DNA of 64,000 bases, taken from contig MNCI01009519.1 in NCBI GenBank assembly GCA_015680685.1, positions 1,365,881 to 1,429,880 on the forward strand, in the 5' to 3' direction. Below are positions 46,587-56,790 of the stretch, piece by piece (position 1 is the stretch's first letter; each line of letters starts with the position of its first letter). This DNA is from Gnetum montanum (lineage: Eukaryota > Streptophyta > Gnetopsida > Gnetales > Gnetaceae). The notes under the pieces were generated by a model, which saw only the letters and a list, made by a program, of their open reading frames with translations, was not told the DNA's origin and searched no databases. The translations under genes and the position numbers were made by a program.

Positions 46587-46960
46587 CTAGTTAACCATGA
46601 GTTGTGAATCGCCTTTGATGGCTAGGCATCTAATTCCTAGGTCATGAGCTACCATCATCCCTTTGATCAAACACTCATATTCGGCTATGTTGTTGGTACA
46701 TGGGAATCCAAAAAAATAAGCAAAGGGTTGGATTTCACCAGATGGGAATGTTATGATGGCAATAGCACTGACTGCATGGGTAGCTGAAGCTCCATTGAAG
46801 TTCATGATTGCCTGATAACCCTTGGGCACTTGGCTAACTATGTTAGTGTGTTCATCAGGGAACTTAGAATCTATGGCTAATAGGTCATCAATAGGTGAAA
46901 CTATGAGCTATACGACTATAGCTTAACCTTTTGTTAAGGAGTGAGAAATGTAATGAAGGT
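46587..46960 (-). pseudogene. Second (archaeal-type) RNase H, minus copy
   Basis: ORF 46829-46587: IMNFNGASATHAVSAIAIIT (first catalytic Asp of FDGA is Asn), PCTNNIAEYECLIKGMMVAH (Glu kept) and IRCLAIKGDSQLMVN (Asp kept). The position between RT/RNase H (47000-48110) and integrase confirms the Tat/Ogre-like assignment of this element. Confidence 0.85.
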
Positions 46961-46999
46961 CAAACTCTACAATTATGGATTTCCATCAGGCTATACGGC

Positions 47000-48540
47000 T
47001 ACTTTCATAAATGTTGGTTGTTATGGCTCTGAGTATGTTGTCCTTGCAAATTATGTTGACTTCAGTTCTAAAGAGGTACTGTCTCCATTTCTTCAAAAAG
47101 AAGACTAGTGTTAGACAATGCTTCTCCACTTCAATGTATTAAGCCTCATGGGCTACTATTGCATGGCTAAGGTAGTATATAGGCATTTCTACTCCATCAT
47201 TATGTTTCTAATAGAGTATAGAGGCCATGGATGTTTCAAAAATGGCAAGATAAATGTAAAACAGTTTACCCTCTTGCAGAGGATATACTGTAGGCAGTTG
47301 TGTTAATTCTTGCTTAAGGTTTTAAAAGGCTTCTTGGTATTGGGCCATCCACTCATAGTGAACTCCTTTCTTAAGCAAGTGGTGCATGGGCTGTAACTTA
47401 TCTGTAAGCCTAGAAATAAACCTATGAATAAAATATAGTCTACCTTGTAATCCCCATAGCTCTTTACAGTTGGTAGGTGCTTCCAATTTGGATATGGCCT
47501 TAAACGTATCAGGATCTACATGTATCCTTGCCTCAGAGACTACAAAGCCAAGAATCTTACCGGTCTTGACATTGAAGACACACTTCTTAGGATTAAGCCT
47601 AAGCTCATATTTGAGGCATCATTTAAGCTCAAAATCTAGGTCATTGGAATGGTCATTGGCTATTTTAGACTTCACGTCTATGTCATCTACATAATCATTA
47701 AGCAAACCTAACATGTAATCACTAAAGATATAGGTCATGGCTCTCTGGTATGTTGCTCTAGCATTATTAAGGTCAAAAAACATCATGGTATAACAAAAAG
47801 TACCCCATGGGGTCATAAAGGTCATGCTGAGCTAGTGATTTGGGTTGATCCTAATTTGGTTGTATCCCGAGAAACCATAAGACATGTCCAGCTATAGTAT
47901 CAATAAGTTGATCAATACTAGGCAAAGGAAAGTCATCCTTGATGGTGGCTTTACTTAGGTCTCGAAAATCAATGCAAATATGAATACTCCCATTTTTCTT
48001 AAGGACTACCACTATGTTGGATACCCATTCTGCATAATCAACAGCCCTAATGAAACCTACTTGGTAGATCTTTGAGATTTCATCACAAACTACCAAGGCT
48101 AAATCTTGCATACTTTTTGCTTAACCAATCATGGGTCTATGCCCAACATATCTTCATATGACCAAGCAAATGTCTTAATGTTATTTTGTAAGACTTTAGT
48201 GATGTCTTGGGCACATTGAGGCTCTAGTGAGGAACTTAATTTAAGGGTTTTCACCTCATTACTATGTGTTGTGATAGGAACCTCAACTAAAGGATCTTTA
48301 GTTATGTCTCTTCCTTCTAAGTCAAGGATTTTGGCTAGGTTTTTAGGCCATTCTAGAGGTTTCACTATTGAGGCTATGTCGTCTACAAGACTCTCAGGCT
48401 TAAAATCTAGACAATCATAGTCAATACACCATTTAATATCACCGTGATGTCCATATAGACATAAAGGCAAACTAATTTTCTCCCAGGTACTCATACTTTG
48501 ATCTTGCATGTCAACCAAAAGCATATTAAGTGGCACCTAG
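47000..48540 (-). pseudogene. Family B RT and first RNase H, minus copy
   Basis: Minus-strand reading from 48536: the pre-RT segment (EWPKNLAKILDLEGRDITKD, FAWSYEDMLGIDP), then VSNIVVVLKKNGSIHICIDF and KATIKDDFPLPSIDQLIDTI (48111-47900). Then MTPWGTFCYTMMFFDLNNAR and LLNDYVDDIDVKSK (47825-47619), with an intact YVDD, unlike the plus copy. The RT connection lies near 47500 and a decayed RNase H from 47480 to 47000. It is less broken than the plus copy. Gag and protease should lie to the right of 48540 but were not found. Confidence 0.86.
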
Positions 48541-49309
48541 ATAAAAGTGAATAAATAATGTTAAAATTCCATAAAACATATGCAAATTTAATGTAATCAA
48601 GGCCATCCAAGGTCATCAATGAGATAAGGCCAATTTGTAAAAAGTGTAATAGAGGCAAACAAAGGTTACATAAAGGTCAAATAAGGAAAAGTATGAGTAA
48701 TCCTACAAATGATCATTAAATGTCACAATTTTGCTAGTTTTAGGCCTTAGTGGGCCATGGTCATATGGTGTCAATCAGTGGTCAGAGAAGGTCAAACCCC
48801 ACTATTTAATACCATTTAAAGGCCAAACAAAGATAAATAGAGTTGTAATAAGGTAAATAATGCACATATAAGGCTGTATAGAGGCCATAGAAGGTCAACC
48901 ATGTCCATAAGAAAATATAAGTCTAAAAAAAAGCCATAACATTACATAATAAGTCAAAGTCAAGTAAAATAGGTCATATACGATAAAATTTGGTTAACAT
49001 AGGTCAAAAATGGTTATGTGTTGCTAGTTTTAGGCCTTAGTGGGCCATGTTTCGAGGCTTCCTAGCTATTAGGTGAGTTCAGGTAGCTGTTTCTGGGTTG
49101 TCTAGACTAAAAAATCAAGTATCTTGAAGCTTTCATGCTAGGCTTAGTGTGGAAATAGGGACCCTTAGTATGGAAACTAAGGAAAATATGTTTTAGGATG
49201 CTCAAAGGTCCAAAATTGAGGTCCCAAGACCTTCCCAATATAGCATAGGCTCAGATCCTTCAAAATTGGGCTCCCATAGCTCTATAAAGGTCAAAAAGTA
49301 GGTTCTGAA
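48541..49309 (-). other. Region upstream of family B pol without gag or protease
   Basis: GCTAGTTTTAGGCCTTAGTGG occurs at 48733 and again at 49023, and related words are in the repeats at 44880-45045. The rest is dense in AAGGTCA/GGTCAAA words (AGGTCA, GGCCAT, ATAGGTCA), a loose short repeat. No ORF with gag or protease motifs is seen on either strand. Confidence 0.55.
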
Positions 49310-52290
49310 GCCTTCCCTCCTTGTTTCCATGTTGGTCAGCATAGAAAAGAGGGGGGGTTAGCATGGGGAACCAAAATCCAAGCAAAAATGGAATCAAACA
49401 TGGTCAAATAGGTGGATGGAGCCTAGATCTGGCACTTGTGCATCTCCTAGCTTCGTTTTGAGGTAATTTAAGGCCAGTTTGAGTGTCAATAGGGGTTGAA
49501 ATAACTTCTCCCCATTCTTCCACGCTGGGTATAGTATCCTCAACATGGAAAAATATGGGGACACTTACTTGAAGAATTAAAAGTGGTTTTGGGGCACTTT
49601 GACTAGGTTTCTAGGCCCCCAAGGCTACAGACTTCGATTCTGCAAGTTTCTAGTTGATTTTATGCATGTTTAAAGGCTATTTTATTACACTTAAGATCTT
49701 CCCCCTTATTTCCATGTTGGGGGAGTTACTCTAACATGGAAGAATGGGGAGAATGATTTTGGAGGTTGGGACAAAGTTAGACAAGTAAAATCTTGAGGTT
49801 GTAAGGTCCTAGGCTTCTCCAGCAAAGATTTTTTATTTCTGGGAGCATCATCTTATCTCCAAAAGTGGAAAAGAAACTTCCACCCACACCCCCCCCCCCC
49901 CCCCCGGCCCCCCCCCCCCCCACTTTTTTCCACACTAGTGAAGTTACTCTAGCATGGAAGAAGCAAGAATCTTAGATCTAGGCTAATTCAAATCATAATT
50001 AACCATGCATGTTACCCCCTAGGATTGCCAGGGTCAAGGGCTATGGATCCATGTTGAAATTTGACAGCTTTGGGCATCACTAAGTATTTGTTTGGCTTCC
50101 CCCCTTTCTTCCATGATGGGGATAGAGAACTCAACGTGGAAAACAAGGGGGAATGGATTTTTGTCCATTTGGAATCAATTTTGTAAAGTTTAAGGACTCT
50201 AATGACTACTACTAGGGTTCTAGAATGCATGAAAGATCATTTGATGGCATTCTAAGGTGTTTAGGAGTCTCAAACAAGTCCCCCTTGAGCTCCCATGCTA
50301 GGGAAGCTACCCTTAACGTGGAAAGATCATGTAACTCAAATCTAAGGCAATTTCGACTTTAATCGACTGTGCATGTTACCTCCTAGGATTATCAAGGTTA
50401 AGTGCTATGGATCCATGTCAAAATTTGATAGTTTTGGGTATTCCTAAGTAGTTTCTTGGCTTCCCCCTTTTCTTCCACACTAGGATAGAAATCTTAGCAT
50501 GGAAAATAAGGGGGAATGGATTTTTGACCAATTTTGACCTAATCAACTTTGCAAGTCAGCCTCTGAGACTACCAAGGTTGAGGGCTCGAGTTTGGTGTCA
50601 AGTGTTGGCAACTTTAAATATCCCTAAGTGGTTTTTTGGCTTCCCCTCCTTCTTCCACATTGAGGATAAAAATCTTAGTGTGGAAAACAAGGGGGAGTAG
50701 ATTTTTGACCAATTTTAACCTTAATCAACTTTGCATGTCAACCTCTAAGGCTACCGGGGTTGAGGATTGGGGTTTAGAGCTAAAACTGGTCATTTTAGAG
50801 GTTTTTTAAGTGGTTTTTGGACTATCACTCCCCCCTTTCCATGCTAGGGTTTCCATGCTCAACATGGAAAAATGGACAGAAATATTTTTGGTGCTTTATT
50901 GTCACTTTCAATCATGCATGAGGGCTCCTAAGGTTGCTAGCGACGATGGTCAATGTCTGGTGTCAAAATTTGGCTATCTTGAAGATTGATGAATGGTTTT
51001 TGAGCCCCCCTCAACACCCCCCTCCCCCTTCCTTTTCCCACACTGGGGCTTCCATGCTCAATGTGGAACAATGGGAAAAAATATTTTTGATGATTTTTGG
51101 CTAATTTCAACCATGCACGCAAGTTTCTAGGGTTTTTGGTGATGACAGCTACTACTTGATGTTAAAATTTTGTTGTTTCAAGGTTGAAAAGGCATTTTTN
51201 ATCACTTTCTGACATGCATGCATGCTCTTAAGATTACTAATTTTGCTTGCTACCATATAATGTTGAATTTTGGTTATTTTAAGGGTCATAAGGAATTTTT
51301 TGGGCTTCCCCATTTCTTCACATTGGTGCTTCCATATCAACATGGAAATTTTTGGGAAAAATATTTTTTGATCATTTTTGATCAATCTAGTTATGCATGA
51401 GTGCTCACAGGGTTGCCGGCGTTGGTCATTAGTGCCTAAGGTCAAGATTTGGCTTTTTTGGGGCTATGAGGGGGCTTTCAAGCTTCCCCCCTTTTTTCCA
51501 TGCTAGGGGCAAAATGCTCAATGTGGAAGAGGTTCCCTAAATTAAGAAAGCTAGATCTAGGCCAGATCTGCAACTAATTAACAACATCTAGGGTTACTGG
51601 TGTCAATAGTCAATGTTGGGTGTCAAGATTTGATAATTTGGAGGCTTCTAAGTGGCTCATGCAACCTCCCCCCTTTCTTCCATGCTAGGAATGGTGGCCC
51701 CAGCATGAATGAGAGTGGGTGATATATTTGTACCATTTTTCACCCATATTGGAACTTCCAGAAGTTCCAAAGGGTTCTAGTAGGGACTAGGGGTCACTAG
51801 GCATCAATAAATGGTCATTAGATCATCAACTTAGGTCATTTTTTGGCTTCCCCCCATCTTTCCATGTTGAGGGTGAAAGGCTTAGCATGGAAGAAGTCTT
51901 CCCCAATGTGGAAAACACCAAACCCCAAGTTTTGACTAGTTTTGACTAACTTTGGTGAGGCTTTGAGGCTACCGGAGATACTTGGAGGGGTTCTAGATCA
52001 TGTGGGGTCCACTTTGGAGTCAAACTTGTGCTAGATGGGTGTTGGGAAGCAAGACTAATTGTCACGCCCCTTCTTTCATGCTAGGCAATATTTCCCCAGC
52101 ATGAAAATATATGTTTCTTAGCCATGCTCATGTTTTGTCCAAATTTGAAAACCCAAGGTTGAAAGAGATATGTCTAGGTTACTAAAAATAGAAATATACT
52201 TGTTAAGTCTAATAAATTTGTGAAATGATAAACATGTTTCCATGCTAGGCAAGGAATTCCCAGCATGGATGCATGGGGGTAAGAATGCCA
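49310..52290. repeat. Satellite-like array, period about 185 bp
   Basis: A marker block CTTCCCCCTTTCTTCCATGC (with variants) followed 20-40 bases later by an inverted counterpart (AGCATGGAAAA...AGGGGGA) recurs at about 49315, 49510, 49690, 49905, 50095, 50276, 50457, 50637, 50826, 51018, 51302, 51479, 51661, 51846, 52063 and 52225. Most steps are 177-195 bases. The best pair, 50457-50636 and 50637-50816, also shares GGATTTTTGACCAATTTTAA, AATCAACTTTGCA and GGCTACC-type segments in the same order. About sixteen diverged units. The single N at 51200 lies in the long step between 51018 and 51302. Confidence 0.8.
49889..49921. repeat. Poly-C tract interrupted by GG
   Basis: Seventeen C, then GG, then fourteen C, inside a unit of the array described above, where other units have 5-7 C. 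The length is likely unreliable, since such homopolymers are error-prone in assembly. On the other strand it is a G-run that could form a quadruplex. Confidence 0.8.
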
Positions 52291-52469
52291 TAATGTTTTA
52301 CGTACTAAAATTAGTAACAATCTCAATGTTGAAGCAAGTTTGATCAAAAGGAAAGGCACATGGTGGAGCCCACAATCCATAAATTTAAAACTTTGAAATG
52401 TAGATTTGTTTCCCCCACTAAAACCAATGTGAACTAAACTTTCCCCCCTTTTTCTTTAGCGCACTTGTA

Positions 52470-54640
52470 GTCATGGTGCATTAAATTAGCAGCTAGGGTT
52501 TTTTCTAGGTTTATGTGGGTTTTATAAGTCAAAAATTTACAAATTTTAATCATAAGTGTCATTCCTTAGCAATAGCACATTGGACGAGAGCTCTGGTAGA
52601 GATTCTTGTGGCAACCACAACCAATCTTCAATGTGGAAGCCTCCCATCTACCCTGCAGCTAGCATAGAACTCTTATCTTTTTCAAATTTTCCCCTTTTCT
52701 CAATGTTGAGCCTACCATGATGCCCAAACAAAGAGGAGAAAAAAAAAATCTCACAATTCAAAGGATTGATGAACATTTAAAGGAGTCATCAGAGATTCCT
52801 AGGCCTATCTCCATCTAGGCTCCATTTGTAATTGCTTCAAGGTAGGCAATTCTACCTATTTTTACCTTTGTTTTCATGGTTTTTTTTTTCTTTTAGTTTT
52901 TTGCCTTCCAAGTGTTAGGGTCCATTTTTCAGATCTACTCCAATGGGGGTATTAAGGCAGAATTCTAACAAAATCCCACCTCCTATTTTGGTTTCTCCCA
53001 TGCAAATCTATGGTTGTTTTATCACTTTAGCTCTTGCAAATTTGATTTTGAAAATAGGCCTTCTTGTTTTCTACTTTTTTCTCACAATCTTGGGGTATGG
53101 CAATTTTTTTCAAATCTAGGCCTTTGGATTTATTAAAATTAAATTTTAACAAAATCCTACCCCATTATTTGGATGTGAATTTAAATGGGTTGTAAGGTTT
53201 TCACTATTTCAACAATTTTAATGGCTATATAAAGTTTAGGCTTTGGGATTTTTGAAGTGCTATTACAAAAAAGCAAATCAAGTTGTGTACTTTTTCTCAA
53301 TAAAATAGTTTCATATTTATGAAATTAAAGGTTATGATGGTTGATGGTTGTTCTCTTATTTAAATTGGCTTTAAAACAAGGGAGTTATGGCTATTTTCCT
53401 AATGTTGCACAGTTAGGTTGTTTGTGATGCTTTTGTAATTTCATGTCAATTTGTAAAATTTTCATAAGAAAACAGCCAAGCTTTTTGCTACTTTCTAGTC
53501 ATGGCTACATAGGATTTTGCTTCAACTTTCCAGCGAAGGTGGAATCACTTCGATTGAATTTAAAATGATTTTCTTATAAAGTTTTTGCTAAGGTTGTGTA
53601 GATTATGGCAAAACTCACAATTATCGTACATTGCCTAAAATAGAAGTGGATGATTTTTTGCTTTTTCTAGGAGAGTAAAAGCTTTTTCTATTTTAAATAA
53701 GTTTTTGTTATGGCTTCATGACTATTTCTAAGTTTATCATGCTTTTTTCCAAATTTCTGCATAGTTTAGATTTTTTTTTTACAAATTTATACATGCTTTG
53801 CATAATTTAGATACTTTTTCTAAACTTATGCATAATTTAGACTAAGACATAGTTTTGGCCATAATGTTTTTGGTTATAAAGGCTATAAAATATGGTATCA
53901 ATCCTTTTATGGAATTTCTAAAGCTAATTTAGATAAACATCTTAGAGCTTTTTACAACAGCTAATTTCACCTCCAACTAGATGTTTTGTCTAAATTTGCT
54001 AAGTAACCCTAATAGGTCATAATGATTTTGCTTTGAAAATTTTTAATTGTGCCTTTCCATGAAATTTCTTAAGCTTATTAAATAAACACCTTAGAGCTTT
54101 TTACGAAGGCTAATTTCACCTCTGACTAGATGTTTTTCTAACCTATTAAGAAATTCTAATCAGTCACTCTGTTTTTGCTTTATTTTGTGTAAGGTCTTCT
54201 TGAGGCTTATCCTCATTATAGTGGAGCTGGTAGGCATTTTGTGCTACATTGTTCATCCCAAGACCAATACTCTACCACTTGACATGCCTCTTGGGAAGCT
54301 CTCATTGTGGTTTCAGCCCAAGGCAAGGGACTTCCTTGCCTACCTCCTCAAGAACTTCAATGTGATGCTATGGTCACACTTGTCCACGGATGTAGTTGTG
54401 GGTTGTTATGAAGATCCTATTGCCTCAAGCATTGGGACTAATTACCAAGTATATTATTGATAAATCAATTCCTAAAACCGTAAGGGGATCCATAGATGCC
54501 ATAGGTTCACGCTACCTATTGGATATTTGGATGATGCCATAGTATAGTCAGTATAATATGGATGATGCTCTGATGGTGGCACATAGAGCCCACACACTAT
54601 TCCAAAACCCGCCTAGCACCATGTATCATCTATAGGGATA
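52470..54640 (+). pseudogene. FCP1/NIF-type phosphatase-like gene remnant, copy 2
   Basis: HAD-superfamily phosphatases of this group remove phosphates from, among others, the RNA polymerase II tail. Evidence: a possible first exon at about 52710-52845 (basic, ending TTCAAG then GTAGGC, a plausible donor). Then a long T-rich intron-like stretch leads to TTTGTGTAAG at 54193, followed by ORF 54185-54460. Its RLILIIVELVGILCY then PKARDFLAYLLKNFNVMLWS fit the hydrophobic first motif and the R-P-G-x-x-x-F-L...F-x-V-x-x-W-S segment of this family. After a frameshift, NMDDALMVAHRAHTLFQNPP (about 54558) fits the N-T-L-L-V-D-D-S-P-x-K...N-P-P motif. The nucleophile Asp positions are lost (ELVG), so it would not be catalytic. 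Alternative: an unrelated repeat-encoded frame. Confidence 0.45.
53900..54185 (+). repeat. 150-bp tandem duplication in intron-like DNA
   Basis: ATGGAATTTCTAAAGCT at about 53909 and ATGAAATTTCTTAAGCT at about 54059 begin two parallel segments, each continuing CTTAGAGCTTTTTAC (53940 and 54090), GCTAATTTCACCTC and ACTAGATGTTTT. The period is 149-150 bases and the copies are moderately diverged. They sit just before the phosphatase-like exon. Confidence 0.85.
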
Positions 54641-54717
54641 AACATGATTATTGTGACATTTTTTATGATTTTGGCATGACTTCTTTGGCTAACTTCACTA
54701 ATTTTACTTCTTGCAGG

Positions 54718-55840
54718 TGCTCAACGATCAAGGTTTGATCATTAATGACCAAATCTTGGCAATGGCTTAAACTATTTTGGATGAATTCACCAAGAGTTCC
54801 AAATTAGAGTTGTTGTGTACTAACAGTTAAGAGGGAATTTTCATGAATATGCCACTAGGTTCAACATGGTATACAAGAAGTGCAAGGATGATTAGATGAT
54901 GTACAGCTAGTGGGTAGATGCTAGTAACACAAATCATAATCCTATAGCTAGAATCTCTACACCACAGAAGAAAAGTAAAGGTGAGCATATAACTTCTAGT
55001 ATTTTATGGCTTTAAGTGTTTTATTGCTTTTCTTAGTTGTTGAAATTGCTCATACAAATGCTAACCCTTGGTTATTTCTCCACAGGACCTTCCACCTTAG
55101 TTGATGTCACTATACCATTTTTAGGCTCACATCATGAGGAAACCCTCATCCGAAAGTTTGGTGATGTGACATCAATGCGGGAGTTACTAAAGGGACAAGC
55201 ACCTGGATACATTCAAGCAAATATACAGCATGTAGATTTGCTTGATGTATTTATGCCACCTATTTCTTCCATTCCTACTGAAGAGATGTTGCATGTTATT
55301 AATTCCTTTGATGAAGAGGTTGGTTGCTTTAGAACCATCATCCGAGGTGTTAATGTAAACATTGGCATAGGTGCTAGCTTCTTTCGTGACTTGTTTGGGG
55401 TCCCTATTGATGGGGCAAAGGTTCCTGCTAGGACAATGAGGAAATTAGGCCATTGTGAGAAAGTTCTAAAGTGGCTTGGTGTTGGCATGGGCCACTCTAG
55501 AATTTTGATGGATAGCTTCACAAACCCTAATGTAAAGGAATCATATCCTTTATTTAGGTCTCATGTGTTTTCCAAATTGATATCGCAAAAGAAGGTGATT
55601 GGCCTAACACAAGAATTGACCTTTCAGAAGGTCTTAATGGAGGGCATCAAATTTGATTGGGCTACTACTTTGGATACTGGGCTTCGAGAGGAGATTCTTA
55701 GACTCCATGTTGACACTTCTATGATAATTCATATGCACTTTGCATTTTTGTCTCGTGTCTTATGTAGCATTGACCTCATACCTCATCAAGGTAGTATCTA
55801 CATGTGTGTGTTTTGTGGAACTTGTGTGGATTACATTTAA
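54718..55840 (+). pseudogene. Spliced-looking ORF of unknown function
   Basis: TACTTCTTGCAG ends at 54717, a strong acceptor. Sequence to about 54978 reads HEYATRFNMVYKKCKDD and PIARISTPQKKSK in one frame with stops. AAAG then GTGAGC is a donor at about 54978 and TTTCTCCACAG an acceptor ending at 55084. The exon from 55085 is an uninterrupted frame of about 235 residues (GPSTLVDVTIPFLGSHHEET, GASFFRDLFGVPIDGAKVPA) ending in family A non-coding DNA from about 55790, which supplies the last 15 or so residues. The segment G-x-x-x-x-F-x-x-x-x-F-G-V-P-x-x-G recalls the G-V-S-V-D-F...F-N-L-P-N-T-G of ORFX, so a distant relation to plant-transposon proteins is possible. I do not recognise the family. 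Confidence 0.5.
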
Positions 55841-56295
55841 CCCTTTTAGTGCCTACGGACATTTTTAGGTGTGGTTACATAAGGGCATGATAGGTAGGAA
55901 CCTGCTTTGGGGGGGACCCACTTGTGTAACTTTTGTAATTTTCACTCTTTGCACATCACCACATCATTTTATACCCTCCAAGTACTGCATTGCTAAAGTT
56001 ATTCTTTCCTTTATCATCATCTTAATTCAAATGTTCCAGTGCACCACAATATGTCCTTTTTCCTTATCCTATTCATGAATTTCATTGACAAATTCCACTT
56101 CATTACACCTTTGGTGCCTTTAGGTCTCTTCGACGTTACCCTAGCTCTTTCATTTCAACCTTAAATCCTTCATTTTTTACCTTGAAATTTCAAAAATTCA
56201 TCAATTTTTCCAAGTACCCTATTTTCAAAAGGACATTATATCAGGTCCCCGCTATCAGGTATGTGATATCATGTCTATACATAGTATATATATGG

Positions 56296-56329
<34 letters not shown>

Positions 56330-56790
56330 CCCCTTGGTTCTTTTGGCTTGTTGCTTGTTGACCGTNTTCAAGCTTGCGCACACACCATTCAAACATCCAT
56401 AACTTGCTCAATAATGCTCTGATTCTCATTCCAATCAAACCTGCTTAAACCCAGAGTGTTTAAATTAGTCATGGGGGAAGGGTACATTCCAATTTGCATG
56501 TAGTTTTTTGAAATTCATCCTTGCCCAAAGGATATCATAAGGGTAACTAACTTTAAAATTGTCAAAAACAGTTGCCAAATTAATTTTATCTCTTTACCCA
56601 AACCATGAAAATTATTTTTTGGAATCACCTAATCAAAATGGGGCCCAATATCAAAACTTTTAGGGAATTTTTATGAAAATCTCTAACTCTAAATCACACT
56701 AAGCAAGAAATGAATCTATTCAAGCAAAGAGTAAGGTATAAATCAAATCTTGTAAATAACCTTATTAATAGTTGCCCCATGTGATTGCAT
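55841..56790 (+). other. Spacer upstream of ORFX, plus copy
   Basis: Contains GTAGGAACCTGCTTTGGGG (55889), the putative internal promoter (56256-56294), 30 C in a row (56297-56326), one N (56366) and the PPT-like TAGTCATGGGGGAAGGG (56467-56483). It aligns in blocks with 34843-35740. The short ORFs here are not conserved. Confidence 0.65.
56256..56294 (+). promoter_or_regulatory. Candidate internal promoter for ORFX, plus copy
   Basis: TGTGATATCATGTC, then 14 bases from the GATATC a TATATATATGG box (about 56284-56293). The ORFX start codon is about 500 bases further, the same as in the minus copy. The GATATC-then-TATA order repeats that of the LTR promoter. No expression data. Confidence 0.45.
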
